A stretch of DNA of 64,000 nucleotides from Ulvibacter sp047614245 (GCA_047614245.1 JBLHIC010000003.1:15980-79979); one strand, 5' to 3'; shown: positions 27,553 through 36,665, numbered from the stretch's first letter. Made by a program: numbers and translations. The notes: generated by a model from the sequence alone, not told the origin.

Positions 27553-28029
27553 TTATTCTTCCTCTTTCGATTCGTTAGTATTAACAGGAGGCGTTGCAAC
27601 AGCAGCTCCACCACCACGACGACTACGTCGCGTTGATTTCTTCTTAGTCACTTTACCTGCGTTATACAATTCATTAAAATCTACTAATTCAATCATTGCC
27701 ATATCAGCATTATCTCCCAATCGATTTCCAAGCTTAATAATACGAGTATATCCACCTGGGCGATCTCCTACTTTCGTAGCTACCTCTCTAAATAATTCAG
27801 CAACCGCCTCTTTTTGACGTATTCTTGAATAAACGATACGACGATTATGCGTTGTGTCATCTTTAGATTTCGTAATCATTGGCTCCACAAATCGCTTCAA
27901 CGCTTTCGCTTTAGCAACAGTTGTGTTAATTCTTTTATGTTCAATTAGGGAACAAGCCATATTTGCTAACATAGCAACTCTATGAGCCTTCTTTCTTCCT
28001 AAGTGATTTATTTTTTTTCCGTGTCTCAT
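27553..28029 (-). CDS. rplQ: 50S ribosomal protein L17
   Basis: A 158-residue large-subunit protein. The conserved core (MRHGKKINHLGRKKAHRVAM to about residue 120) is followed by a 35-40 residue extension that is first basic (KKKSTRRSRRGGG) and then acidic (NESKEEE), as in other Bacteroidota. It is the last gene of the block, 60 bp after rpoA. Confidence 0.98.
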   Translation of the reverse strand: MRHGKKINHLGRKKAHRVAMLANMACSLIEHKRINTTVAKAKALKRFVEPMITKSKDDTTHNRRIVYSRIRQKEAVAELFREVATKVGDRPGGYTRIIKLGNRLGDNADMAMIELVDFNELYNAGKVTKKKSTRRSRRGGGAAVATPPVNTNESKEEE

Positions 28030-28089
28030 GACATTTAATTTTAATCATCATCTTGCTACTACCCAATATGGGGAGCAAAATATGATGTA

Positions 28090-29082
28090 TTAATCTTTAT
28101 CTAATTTATATTTTTGAAGGTCCATTCCGAAGTTTAGTCCTTTCACATTTACAAGTTCTTCTAATTCAGTAAGTGATTTTTTTCCAAAGTTTCTAAACTT
28201 CATTAAATCATTCTTATTAAAAGAAACTAGGTCTCCAAGTGTATCCACTTCCGCAGCTTTCAAACAATTAAGAGCACGAACCGAAAGGTCCATATCAACT
28301 AGTTTTGTTTTAAGCAATTGACGCATATGCAAAGACTCCTCATCATACGTTTCAGTTTGAGCGATTTCATCAGCTTCTAGAGTGATACGTTCGTCACTAA
28401 ATAACATAAAGTGATGTATCAATGTTTTGGCTGCTTCTGTTAAAGCATCTTTTGGATTGATAGAACCATCGGTGATTATTTCAAAAACCAATTTTTCGTA
28501 ATCCGTTTTCTGTTCTACACGAAAATTTTCAATGCTATACTTAACATTTTTAATTGGAGTGTAAATAGAATCGGTAAAGATAGTTCCAAGAGGAGCATTT
28601 GCTTTCTTATTCTCTTCTGCTGGAACATAACCTCTTCCTTTTTCGATAGTAATTTCGAAATTAAGGTTTACTTTGGCATCCATATGGCATATAACCAAAT
28701 CAGGGTTTAATACCTGAAACCCGGAAATATACTTCTGAAAATCTCCCGCAGTTAACTGGTCTCCTCCATTAAGAGAAATAGTTACTGTTTCGTTATCAAT
28801 TTCATCAATTTGTCTCTTGAAACGAACTTGCTTCAGATTCAAAATGATTTCAGTTACATCTTCTACGACACCAGCAATTGTTGAAAACTCATGGGATACT
28901 CCTTCGATACGTATTGAAGTAATTGCAAATCCTTCTAATGAAGAAAGTAATACTCTTCTTAATGCGTTACCAACTGTTAAACCATAACCGGGCTCCAAAG
29001 GACGAAATTCAAATTTCCCTTCGAAATCGGTTGAATTAATCATGATAACTTTGTCAGGCTTCTGAAAACTAAATACTGCCAT
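28090..29082 (-). CDS. rpoA: RNA polymerase alpha subunit
   Basis: A 330-residue subunit. The N-terminal dimerisation domain (to about residue 230) includes LEPGYGLTVGNALRRVLLSS, and the C-terminal DNA/activator-binding domain (about 255-330) includes LNCLKAAEVDTLGDLVSF and FRNFGKKSLTELEELV. It is co-transcribed with rpsD upstream (21 bp) and rplQ downstream, the usual order. Confidence 0.99.
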   Translation of the reverse strand: MAVFSFQKPDKVIMINSTDFEGKFEFRPLEPGYGLTVGNALRRVLLSSLEGFAITSIRIEGVSHEFSTIAGVVEDVTEIILNLKQVRFKRQIDEIDNETVTISLNGGDQLTAGDFQKYISGFQVLNPDLVICHMDAKVNLNFEITIEKGRGYVPAEENKKANAPLGTIFTDSIYTPIKNVKYSIENFRVEQKTDYEKLVFEIITDGSINPKDALTEAAKTLIHHFMLFSDERITLEADEIAQTETYDEESLHMRQLLKTKLVDMDLSVRALNCLKAAEVDTLGDLVSFNKNDLMKFRNFGKKSLTELEELVNVKGLNFGMDLQKYKLDKD

Positions 29083-29103
29083 AATGTGACTCGTGTGTTT
29101 TAT

Positions 29104-29709
29104 TTATTTAGAATATAATTCGACGATAAATTGCTCGTTGATGTTTTCTGGGATTTGAAGACGTTGAGGAATCGATACATAAGTACCCTCCATTTTTTCG
29201 CCGTTCCAAGTGATCCACTCGTAAACTTGACTTGCATTACCTAACGAACTTTGAATAGCTTCAAGAGATTTTGACTTCTCTCTTACTCCTACTACATCTC
29301 CAGTTTGTAACTGATAAGATGGAATGTTAACTTTTTCACCATTTACAGTGATGTGACGGTGAGAAACTAATTGTCTTGCACCCGAACGACTTGGAGAAAT
29401 CCCCATACGGTAAACAACATTGTCAAGACGAGACTCACACAATTGTAACAACGTTTCCCCAGTAATTCCTGGAGCTGCTGTTGCTTTTTTAAACATATTT
29501 CTGAATTGACGTTCCAATACTCCATAAGTATATTTCGCCTTTTGCTTTTCAGCCAATTGGTTTGCGTATTCAGATTTCTTTCCACGACGACGGTTATTAC
29601 CGTGTTGTCCAGGTGGGTAATTTCTTTTTTCGAAGGCTTTATCATCTCCGAAAATAGCTTCACCGAACTTTCGTGCTATTTTTGATTTTGGACCAGTATA
29701 TCTTGCCAT
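29104..29709 (-). CDS. rpsD: 30S ribosomal protein S4
   Basis: A 201-residue assembly protein that binds 16S rRNA and in other bacteria represses its own operon. The S4 RNA-binding domain reads ESRLDNVVYRMGISPSRSGA and VSHRHITVNGEKVNIPSY. The N-terminal zinc-binding Cys cluster found in some S4 proteins is absent (RYTGPKSKIARKFGEAIFG), so this is the zinc-free form. Confidence 0.98.
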   Translation of the reverse strand: MARYTGPKSKIARKFGEAIFGDDKAFEKRNYPPGQHGNNRRRGKKSEYANQLAEKQKAKYTYGVLERQFRNMFKKATAAPGITGETLLQLCESRLDNVVYRMGISPSRSGARQLVSHRHITVNGEKVNIPSYQLQTGDVVGVREKSKSLEAIQSSLGNASQVYEWITWNGEKMEGTYVSIPQRLQIPENINEQFIVELYSK

Positions 29710-29792
29710 TTTAAAATTGTTTTGAAGGGAGAACTAAATTAAGGTCTTACGTTAATCCTTTAGTTCATTATCCTTCAGATTGATATTTATTA

Positions 29793-30194
29793 TTAAACTC
29801 TTCTTCTTTTTGGAGGTCTACAACCGTTATGTGCCATAGGTGTAACATCGATAATCTCAGTTACTTCAATTCCTGAATTATGAATTGACCGAATCGCTGA
29901 TTCTCTACCATTACCAGGTCCTTTTACATAAACTTTTACTTTACGTAAACCAGCCTCGTGAGCAACCTTTGCACAATCCTCAGCAGCTAATTGCGCCGCA
30001 TATGGAGTGTTTTTCTTAGATCCTCTAAATCCCATTTTTCCGGCAGAAGACCAAGAGATTACATCCCCGGCTTTGTTGGATAGTGAAATTATAATGTTGT
30101 TAAAAGAAGCTGTAACGTGAGCCGCTCCTGTTGATTCAACAACAACCTTACGTTTCTTAGTACCTTTAGTACTTCTTGCAGTAGTCTTTGCCAT
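29793..30194 (-). CDS. rpsK: 30S ribosomal protein S11
   Basis: A 133-residue platform protein. Conserved stretches are AHVTASFNNIIISLSNKAGD, KVYVKGPGNGRESAIR and the C-terminal NGCRPPKRRRV. It follows rpsM by 9 bp; an 83-bp gap separates it from rpsD. Confidence 0.98.
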   Translation of the reverse strand: MAKTTARSTKGTKKRKVVVESTGAAHVTASFNNIIISLSNKAGDVISWSSAGKMGFRGSKKNTPYAAQLAAEDCAKVAHEAGLRKVKVYVKGPGNGRESAIRSIHNSGIEVTEIIDVTPMAHNGCRPPKRRRV

Positions 30195-30203
30195 ATCTCT
30201 GGA

Positions 30204-30578
30204 TTATTTAGTTGCTTTCTTCTTGTTAGCAACTGTTTTACGTTTTCCTTTTCTTGTTCTTGAGTTATTCTTCGTACGTTGCCCCCTTAACGGAAGACCA
30301 ACTCTATGACGAATTCCTCTGTAACAACCTATATCCATTAAGCGTTTAATGCTTAATTGAATTTCGCTACGTAATTCTCCTTCGATTTTAAAAGACCCTA
30401 CAGCTTCACGAATTGAACCGATTTCTTCATCGTTCCATTCGCTTACTTTTTTGTCTTCGTTAACTCCGGCTTTGCTTAAAATATCTTGAGCGCGACTTTT
30501 GCCGATCCCAAAAATATACGTTAACGCGATTACACCCCTCTTTTGTTTAGGAATATCTACACCTGCGATTCTTGCCAT
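30204..30578 (-). CDS. rpsM: 30S ribosomal protein S13
   Basis: A 124-residue head protein that contacts the P-site tRNA and the large subunit. It opens MARIAGVDIPKQKRGVIALT and has the rRNA-binding RHRVGLPLRGQRTKNNSRTR near the basic C-terminus. It is three bases from rpmJ. Confidence 0.98.
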   Translation of the reverse strand: MARIAGVDIPKQKRGVIALTYIFGIGKSRAQDILSKAGVNEDKKVSEWNDEEIGSIREAVGSFKIEGELRSEIQLSIKRLMDIGCYRGIRHRVGLPLRGQRTKNNSRTRKGKRKTVANKKKATK

Positions 30579-30581
30579 AAC

Positions 30582-30698
30582 TTATCCTTGTCTTTGTTTG
30601 AACTTTGGGTTCTTTTTGTTAATTACATACAATCTGCCTTTTCTGCGAACAATTTTGCAGTCGGCACTTCTTTTTTTAACGGATGCTCTAACTTTCAT
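30582..30698 (-). CDS. rpmJ: 50S ribosomal protein L36, zinc-free form
   Basis: A 38-residue protein, MKVRASVKKRSADCKIVRRK then GRLYVINKKNPKFKQRQG. It is read from the ATG at 30698 to TAA at 30582-30584. Of the usual four zinc ligands (Cys, Cys, Cys, His) only Cys14 is left; the others are Ser, Asn and Phe, so it should not bind zinc. Spacing of three bases to both rpsM and infA fits the conserved order. Confidence 0.97.
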   Translation of the reverse strand: MKVRASVKKRSADCKIVRRKGRLYVINKKNPKFKQRQG

Positions 30699-30701
30699 TA
30701 C

Positions 30702-30917
30702 TTAGTATCTATACGTTATTCGAGCCTTTGATAAATCGTAAGGACTCATTTCTAATTTAACTTTATCACCGGGTAACAATTTAATATAGTGCATACGCAT
30801 TTTACCCGAAATATGCGCTGTAACAATGTGACCATTCTCCAATTCTACACGAAACATTGCATTAGACAACGCTTCTACGATGCTGCCATCTTGCTCAATT
30901 GCTGATTGTTTTGCCAT
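30702..30917 (-). CDS. infA: translation initiation factor IF-1
   Basis: A 71-residue OB-fold (S1-like) protein that occupies the 30S A site during initiation. The sequence MAKQSAIEQDGSIVEALSNA, then FRVELENGHIVTAHISGKMR and a C-terminal YDLSKARITYRY is typical. It is one base after secY. Confidence 0.98.
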   Translation of the reverse strand: MAKQSAIEQDGSIVEALSNAMFRVELENGHIVTAHISGKMRMHYIKLLPGDKVKLEMSPYDLSKARITYRY

Positions 30918-30918
30918 A

Positions 30919-32259
30919 TTATGCTACTGCTTTTCTATTTTTACCTGATTTCATTAATCCGTCATAATGACGATTTAATAAATACGAATTTACTTGCTGC
31001 ATCGTATCTATAGCTACACCTACCATAATCAATAATGACGTACCACCATAAAACAATGCCCAACCTTGCTGAATTCCCATGAACTTAACAACAAATGCTG
31101 GAAATATAGCAATCAATGCTAAGAATACTGACCCAGGAAGTGTTATTTGTGACATAATCCTATCCAGATATTCAGCTGTATCTGTACCAGGTTTGATACC
31201 CGGTATGAAACCACCACTTCTCTTAAGATCATCAGCCATTTTATTCGTAGGGACTGTAATCGCTGTATAGAAATATGTAAATACGATTATTAATCCCGCA
31301 AACACAAGGTTATACCAAAATCCGAAGATATCACTAAAATTCGCTTGAATTGTCTGGGCCCAATCACTTTTTGAAAGACTAGCTACAGCAGACGGTACAA
31401 ACATAATTGCTTGTGCAAATATAATTGGCATTACTCCTGATGCGTTTAACTTCAAAGGAATAAACTGTCTCGCTCCAAAAATATTCTTTTCATATTCTCC
31501 GCTCGCCGTTCTTCTCGCATACTGTACTGGTATTTTACGCATAGCCATTACAAGCATAATAGATAGTAGGATAATTACAAACCAGATTACCAATTCGATT
31601 AGAATCATAATAAGTCCACCATTAGATTCCAATACCCTAGAAGCAAACTCCTGAGCAAAAGATAGTGGTAAGCCAGCAATAATACCAACCATTATTAATA
31701 TAGAGATTCCATTCCCAATTCCTTTATCCGTAATTTTTTCTCCCAACCACATTGCAAAAATACAACCTGTTACCAATATTATTACTGAAGAGAAATAAAA
31801 CATAAAACTCTGTCCTATAATAAACGCTTCTGCGGGAACTCCTAAAGCAGGAAGACCAGCTAGGTAACTAGGCGCTTGAACCAAACAAATACCAATGGTT
31901 AGCCATCGTGTTATTTGATTAATCTTTTTTCTTCCACTCTCACCTTCTTTCTGTAATTTCTGAAGATATGGAACTGCAATTTGCATTAACTGAACAACAA
32001 TTGAAGCAGATATATAAGGCATAATACCTAATGCAAAAACAGATGCTTTAGCAAAAGCTCCCCCTGTGAACGCATTTAATAATCCGGCGATCCCGCCATC
32101 AAAATTTCCTGCGAATCCACCAAGTTTACCAGCATCTATACCTGGTAAAGTTACTTGAGCACCGAAACGGTACACCAATAACAATCCCAAGGTAAGGATG
32201 ATCCGATTTCTCAGCTCCTCGATTTTCCAAACATTCTTTAGGGTATCAATAAATTTCAT
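30919..32259 (-). CDS. secY: Sec translocon subunit SecY
   Basis: A 446-residue inner-membrane channel protein with about ten membrane helices. The plug and TM1-2 region reads LLLVYRFGAQVTLPGIDAG and ALGIMPYISASIVVQLMQIA; later segments include KNIFGARQFIPLKLNASGVM and the C5-loop region SGGFIPGIKPGTDTAEYLDR. It forms the export path with SecE and SecG. The location between rplO and infA is the standard one. Confidence 0.98.
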   Translation of the reverse strand: MKFIDTLKNVWKIEELRNRIILTLGLLLVYRFGAQVTLPGIDAGKLGGFAGNFDGGIAGLLNAFTGGAFAKASVFALGIMPYISASIVVQLMQIAVPYLQKLQKEGESGRKKINQITRWLTIGICLVQAPSYLAGLPALGVPAEAFIIGQSFMFYFSSVIILVTGCIFAMWLGEKITDKGIGNGISILIMVGIIAGLPLSFAQEFASRVLESNGGLIMILIELVIWFVIILLSIMLVMAMRKIPVQYARRTASGEYEKNIFGARQFIPLKLNASGVMPIIFAQAIMFVPSAVASLSKSDWAQTIQANFSDIFGFWYNLVFAGLIIVFTYFYTAITVPTNKMADDLKRSGGFIPGIKPGTDTAEYLDRIMSQITLPGSVFLALIAIFPAFVVKFMGIQQGWALFYGGTSLLIMVGVAIDTMQQVNSYLLNRHYDGLMKSGKNRKAVA

Positions 32260-32272
32260 CCTTAATCTAAAA

Positions 32273-32725
32273 TTACATAGTTACTACTTCACCTCCAGCA
32301 GCCTCAATAGCTTTATGAGCCGTGGCAGTAAACTTGTGAGCTGATACTTTCAATTTTGTCTTTAACTCGCCTCTACCTAAAATTTTAACCATTTCATGTT
32401 TACGAGCAAGACCTAAACTAAGTATTGTTTCAAAATCCAAAGTGTCCTTAATCTTTTTATCATCCACTAACTGTTGAATAACATCTAAATTAATCCCCTG
32501 ATATTCTTTGCGATTTATGTTCGTAAACCCAAACTTAGGTACACGACGTTGAAGCGGCATCTGACCACCTTCAAAACCTATTTTCTTAGAATAACCTGAA
32601 CGTGACTTTGCACCTTTATGTCCACGAGTAGCTGTACCACCTTTACCTGAACCTTGTCCACGTCCAATACGTTTTCCTTGGTTTTTAACCGAACCCTGTG
32701 CAGGTCTTAAGTTACTTAAATCCAT
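32273..32725 (-). CDS. rplO: 50S ribosomal protein L15
   Basis: A 150-residue large-subunit protein with a Gly/Arg-rich N-terminal tail that threads into rRNA (RIGRGQGSGKGGTATRGHKG) and a globular C-terminal half ending AHKAIEAAGGEVVTM. It lies 11 bp after rpmD. Confidence 0.98.
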   Translation of the reverse strand: MDLSNLRPAQGSVKNQGKRIGRGQGSGKGGTATRGHKGAKSRSGYSKKIGFEGGQMPLQRRVPKFGFTNINRKEYQGINLDVIQQLVDDKKIKDTLDFETILSLGLARKHEMVKILGRGELKTKLKVSAHKFTATAHKAIEAAGGEVVTM

Positions 32726-32736
32726 TTCTTTATATC

Positions 32737-32916
32737 TTAAACGGTTTCAACAGAAACCAAATGTTTAACTTTATTTACCATTCCTAGAATGTTTGGCGTA
32801 TCCTCGTGCTCTACCACCTGCCCAATTTTACTTAGACCCAAAGCTTCAAGAGTTCTCTTTTGGCGCAATGTGCGTTTAATGGCACTTTTTACCTTTTTTA
32901 CTTTAATTTTTGCCAT
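32737..32916 (-). CDS. rpmD: 50S ribosomal protein L30
   Basis: A 59-residue protein read from ATG at 32916 to TAA at 32737-32739: MAKIKVKKVKSAIKRTLRQK, then LGLSKIGQVVEHEDTPNILG and VNKVKHLVSVETV. It is the normal L30 length and sits between rpsE (4 bp) and rplO (11 bp). Confidence 0.97.
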   Translation of the reverse strand: MAKIKVKKVKSAIKRTLRQKRTLEALGLSKIGQVVEHEDTPNILGMVNKVKHLVSVETV

Positions 32917-32920
32917 CTTC

Positions 32921-33445
32921 TTATCCTTTAAACAATTTCTCTAATGAAATACCTCGTTGATTAGCAATCGCCTGAGCACTTCTAAGTTGTAACAAAGCAT
33001 CAAATGTCGCTTTAACTACGTTATGTGGGTTCGATGACCCCTGAGACTTAGACAATACGTCATGAACTCCAACTGCCTCTAATACTGCACGCACAGCTCC
33101 ACCAGCGATCACCCCTGTACCAGCTGCTGCCGGTAAAAGATTAACTCTAGCTCCACCATATTTCCCTTTTTGTTCATGGGGAAGTGATGCTTTATTCAAT
33201 GGAATTCTAACTAAGTTTTTCTTAGCGTCTTCAATTGCCTTAGCAATTGCACTGGCAACATCTTTCGATTTCCCCAGTCCGTGGCCTACTACACCATTCT
33301 CGTCTCCTACAACTACAATAGCTGAAAATCCGAAGGCTCTACCCCCTTTAGTTACTTTCGTAACACGTTGTACACCTACTAAACGATCTTTCAATTCAAG
33401 ACCTCCAGGTTTTACTAATTCTACGTTTTTATAATCTTGATACAT
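32921..33445 (-). CDS. rpsE: 30S ribosomal protein S5
   Basis: A 174-residue protein important for decoding accuracy. The N-terminal double-stranded-RNA-binding-like domain has VQRVTKVTKGGRAFGFSAIV and the C-terminal domain has AGTGVIAGGAVRAVLEAVGV. It is five bases after rplR. Confidence 0.98.
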   Translation of the reverse strand: MYQDYKNVELVKPGGLELKDRLVGVQRVTKVTKGGRAFGFSAIVVVGDENGVVGHGLGKSKDVASAIAKAIEDAKKNLVRIPLNKASLPHEQKGKYGGARVNLLPAAAGTGVIAGGAVRAVLEAVGVHDVLSKSQGSSNPHNVVKATFDALLQLRSAQAIANQRGISLEKLFKG

Positions 33446-33450
33446 AATAC

Positions 33451-33807
33451 TTAGAATTTAAGGCCACCTTCACGTGCACCTTCAGCTAATGATTTGACTC
33501 TTCCGTGATATAGGTAACCTCCTCTGTCAAAAGACACAGTTTCAACACCGGCCTTAACAGCTCTTTCTGCGATGGCTTTCCCTACTAATTTCGCCGCTTC
33601 AACTTTGTTTGCTTTAGAAGCATCAATGTCTTTATCTCTTGAGGATGCAGCGGTAATAGTTTTGCCACTTACATCGTCAATAAGTTGCGCATAAATCTCC
33701 TTATTACTTCGGAATACTGCCAAACGCGGACGTTGATCTGTTCCGGAAACTGTTTTGCGTATTCTAAAACGCAAACGAGCTCTTCTATCTTGTTTTGATA
33801 ATGCCAT
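33451..33807 (-). CDS. rplR: 50S ribosomal protein L18
   Basis: A 118-residue 5S-rRNA-binding protein with conserved RPRLAVFRSNKEIYAQLIDD and a C-terminal FDRGGYLYHGRVKSLAEGAR. Normal length and position. Confidence 0.98.
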   Translation of the reverse strand: MALSKQDRRARLRFRIRKTVSGTDQRPRLAVFRSNKEIYAQLIDDVSGKTITAASSRDKDIDASKANKVEAAKLVGKAIAERAVKAGVETVSFDRGGYLYHGRVKSLAEGAREGGLKF

Positions 33808-33818
33808 AACTATATTTC

Positions 33819-34361
33819 TTATGCAGACTTACCTGCTTTTCTTCTTAATTGTTCACCTACAAATTTCACGCCTTTTCCTTTGTAAGGTTCTGGCTTACGA
33901 AAGGCACGAATTTTTGCTGCCACTTGACCTACTAATTGTTTGTCAAATGAAGTTAATTTTATAACCGGATTTTTTCCTTTATCAGAAATCGTCTCTACTT
34001 TAACTTCAGGAGCGATATTCAACACAATATTGTGAGAAAACCCTAAAGCCAAATCTAATTTTTGTCCTTGATTACTTGCACGATAACCTACACCCACTAG
34101 TTCAAGTTCTTTAGACCATCCATTCGACACACCTTGAATCATATTACTCACAAGTGATCTATATAGGCCATGTTTGGCTCTGTGATCTTTAAAGTCTGAA
34201 GAACGTTCAACAATAACATTCCCTTCTTCAACTTTTACAGTTACATCAAAATATTCCTGAGTTAACTCACCTAATTTTCCTTTTACAGTAATTACGTTGT
34301 CTTTTATTTCTACCGTAACTCCTGCTGGAATTTCTACCGGATTTTTACCTATTCTTGACAT
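33819..34361 (-). CDS. rplF: 50S ribosomal protein L6
   Basis: A 180-residue protein near the sarcin-ricin loop, built from two repeated alpha/beta units. It opens MSRIGKNPVEIPAGVTVEIK and ends with the conserved KPEPYKGKGVKFVGEQLRRK. It is 13 bp from rpsH. Confidence 0.98.
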   Translation of the reverse strand: MSRIGKNPVEIPAGVTVEIKDNVITVKGKLGELTQEYFDVTVKVEEGNVIVERSSDFKDHRAKHGLYRSLVSNMIQGVSNGWSKELELVGVGYRASNQGQKLDLALGFSHNIVLNIAPEVKVETISDKGKNPVIKLTSFDKQLVGQVAAKIRAFRKPEPYKGKGVKFVGEQLRRKAGKSA

Positions 34362-34374
34362 CTTAACCTATCTT

Positions 34375-34776
34375 TTAGTATACGTAACACAATACTTCAC
34401 CACCAACTTTTTGAGAACTGGCTTGCTTACCAGTCATCACTCCATGAGAAGTTGAAACTATTGCAATTCCCAATCCGTTCAACACCCGAGGAAGCTCTTT
34501 TGAACTTGCGTATTTACGCAGACCTGGTTTACTAATTCTTTGTATCCTTTTAATAACAGGATCTTTTGTAAGTTTATCATATTTTAAGGCAATCTTGATA
34601 GAACCCTGATGTCCTTTATCCTCCTCAAACTTGTAACTTAAAACATATCCTTGCTCAAAAAGGATCTTTGTAATCTCCTTCTTAAGATTGGAAGCAGGAA
34701 TCTCTACTACTCGATGTCCAGCTTTAACTGCATTTCTAACTCTCGTTAGATAATCCGCGATTGGATCTGTGTTCAT
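34375..34776 (-). CDS. rpsH: 30S ribosomal protein S8
   Basis: A 133-residue 16S-rRNA-binding protein; in other bacteria it also represses the spc operon. It opens MNTDPIADYLTRVRNAVKAG and ends with the conserved GIAIVSTSHGVMTGKQASSQ and GGEVLCYVY. An 85-bp gap with no visible feature separates it from rpsN. Confidence 0.98.
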   Translation of the reverse strand: MNTDPIADYLTRVRNAVKAGHRVVEIPASNLKKEITKILFEQGYVLSYKFEEDKGHQGSIKIALKYDKLTKDPVIKRIQRISKPGLRKYASSKELPRVLNGLGIAIVSTSHGVMTGKQASSQKVGGEVLCYVY

Positions 34777-34861
34777 ATTTATTTATTTACGGTAACGGTT
34801 TTCAGATATTTCTGAACCTAAAACCAATTTATACTCTTTTACTATTGCGATAAATCGCTCT

Positions 34862-35131
34862 TTACCAGGATGCTTTTCTAACTCCAGGGATCAAACCTTG
34901 ATTTGCAAGTTCACGAAAAGTAACACGTGAGACTCCAAAAGTTCTCATATAACCTCTCGGTCTACCAGTCAACTTACAACGATTGTGCATACGAACTGGT
35001 GAAGCATTCTTCGGTAATTTTTGTAACCCCTCGTAATCACCAGCTTCTTTTAAAGCTTTGCGTTTCTCAGCGTATTTTGCTACCGTTTTAGCTCTTTTAA
35101 CCTCACGGGCTTTCATTGATTCTTTAGCCAT
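34862..35131 (-). CDS. rpsN: 30S ribosomal protein S14, zinc-free form
   Basis: An 89-residue protein of the longer, zinc-independent type. Only one Cys is present (HNRCKLTGRPRGYMRTFGVS), whereas zinc-binding S14 has two CxxC pairs. It ends LANQGLIPGVRKASW. It is three bases from rplE. Confidence 0.98.
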   Translation of the reverse strand: MAKESMKAREVKRAKTVAKYAEKRKALKEAGDYEGLQKLPKNASPVRMHNRCKLTGRPRGYMRTFGVSRVTFRELANQGLIPGVRKASW

Positions 35132-35134
35132 CTC

Positions 35135-35686
35135 TTAGTTCTTTTTAAAAGGTACTCCTAGTTCCGTTAGTAATGATTTCGCTTCTTTATCGGTTGCAGC
35201 AGAAGTTACAAAAGTAACATTCATTCCCTCTATCTTCTTCACTTTATCGATATCAATTTCAGGAAATATAATTTGCTCTGTAACACCTAATGAGTAATTA
35301 CCTCTACCGTCAAACCCAGTTGCTTTAATTCCATTGAAATCCCTTACTCTCGGTAATGCTGAAGTAACAAGTCTATCTAAAAACTCATACATGCGTTCCC
35401 CGCGTAAAGTCACTTTTGCGCCAATCGGCATTCCTTTACGAAGTTTAAAATTCGCTACATCTTTCTTTGAAATAGTTGCTATTGCTCTTTGACCAGTAAT
35501 ATTGGTCATTTCCTCAATACCATAGTCAATTAATTTTTTATCGGCCACAGCTGCACCAATACCCTGAGACACCACAATGCGCTCTAATTTTGGTACCTGC
35601 ATTATATTTTTGTAACCAAATTCGTCCGTAAGAGTATTAACTACTCTGGTCTTGTACTCTTCTTTGAGTCTTGGTGAATATGCCAT
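35135..35686 (-). CDS. rplE: 50S ribosomal protein L5
   Basis: A 183-residue protein of the central protuberance that binds 5S rRNA and P-site tRNA. Conserved stretches include LRKGMPIGAKVTLRGERMYE and FNGIKATGFDGRGNYSLGVT. Two bases separate it from rplX. Confidence 0.98.
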   Translation of the reverse strand: MAYSPRLKEEYKTRVVNTLTDEFGYKNIMQVPKLERIVVSQGIGAAVADKKLIDYGIEEMTNITGQRAIATISKKDVANFKLRKGMPIGAKVTLRGERMYEFLDRLVTSALPRVRDFNGIKATGFDGRGNYSLGVTEQIIFPEIDIDKVKKIEGMNVTFVTSAATDKEAKSLLTELGVPFKKN

Positions 35687-35688
35687 AA

Positions 35689-36003
35689 TTATATTACTTG
35701 ATTCGATTGTTTGGAAAATCTAACTTTTTCCCCATTTTCTATCTTATAACCTACTCGTGTTGCTTTTCCAGATTTTGGATCAATTAACGACAGGTTCGAA
35801 ATGTGAATTGGAGCTTCTTTTTTTGCAATACCTCCTTGCGGATTACTTGCACTTGGTTTCTCATGTTTAGAAACCATATTAACTCCTTCCACGATTGCTT
35901 TGTTCTTCTCAATCAGTACTGTCTTCACTTTTCCTTCGGAGCCTTTATGCTCTCCCGCAGTGACCACAACTGTATCTCCAGTTTTTATTTTAAGCTTTGC
36001 CAT
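35689..36003 (-). CDS. rplX: 50S ribosomal protein L24
   Basis: An early assembly protein with a KOW motif (GDTVVVTAGEHKGSEGKVKT). I start it at the ATG at 36003 (MAKLKIKTGD, 104 residues), which is the usual family length. An ATG at 36015, one base after the rplN stop, would add four residues (MKTK) and cannot be excluded. Confidence 0.95.
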   Translation of the reverse strand: MAKLKIKTGDTVVVTAGEHKGSEGKVKTVLIEKNKAIVEGVNMVSKHEKPSASNPQGGIAKKEAPIHISNLSLIDPKSGKATRVGYKIENGEKVRFSKQSNQVI

Positions 36004-36016
36004 CTTAGTTTTCATA

Positions 36017-36385
36017 TTACAGCACCTCTGGCGCCAATGATACTATTTTCATAAATTGTCTGTCACGAAGCTCCCTTGCAACTGGTCCAAAAACACGTGT
36101 CCCTCTCATCTCTCCAGTAGCTGTTAATAGCACACAAGCATTGTCATCAAAACGGATATAAGATCCATCTTGTCTTCTTACTTCTTTTTTCGTCCGCACC
36201 ACTACCGCTGTAGATACCGTTCCTTTTTTCACTGTCCCATTAGGAGTAGCATCTTTAATAGTAACTACTATTTTGTCACCAATGGAAGCATATCTTCTTT
36301 TAGTACCACCCAAAACTCGAATGGTAAGAACTTCTTTCGCTCCGGTATTGTCTGCAACCTTAAGTCTTGATTCTTGTTGTATCAT
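36017..36385 (-). CDS. rplN: 50S ribosomal protein L14
   Basis: A 122-residue intersubunit-bridge protein. It opens MIQQESRLKVADNTGAKEVL and contains GTRVFGPVARELRDRQFMKI. Two bases from rpsQ. A 133-aa frame on the opposite strand at 36374-36775 is only a shadow. Confidence 0.98.
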   Translation of the reverse strand: MIQQESRLKVADNTGAKEVLTIRVLGGTKRRYASIGDKIVVTIKDATPNGTVKKGTVSTAVVVRTKKEVRRQDGSYIRFDDNACVLLTATGEMRGTRVFGPVARELRDRQFMKIVSLAPEVL

Positions 36386-36387
36386 GA

Positions 36388-36648
36388 TTACTTAGCTCTT
36401 TCAATTATTTCTACTAATCTCCAACTTTTGGTTTTACTTAAAGGTCGTGTTTCCATGATCTTTACAGTATCTCCCTCGTTACAGTCGTTCTTTTCATCGT
36501 GCGCAACGTATTTTTTCGTTTTTAACACGAACTTTCCGTACATCGGGTGTTTTACCTTTTTTACCTCGGCTACAACTATGGATTTCTCCATTTTACTACT
36601 TGTAACAACACCGATACGTTCTTTTCTTAAATTTCTTTTTTCTTCCAT
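36388..36648 (-). CDS. rpsQ: 30S ribosomal protein S17
   Basis: An 86-residue OB-fold protein that binds 16S rRNA. Conserved RKERIGVVTSSKMEKSIVVA and the C-terminal TRPLSKTKSWRLVEIIERAK. It is 17 bp after rpmC. Confidence 0.98.
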   Translation of the reverse strand: MEEKRNLRKERIGVVTSSKMEKSIVVAEVKKVKHPMYGKFVLKTKKYVAHDEKNDCNEGDTVKIMETRPLSKTKSWRLVEIIERAK

Positions 36649-36665
36649 CTTTCAGCTAGGTACGA

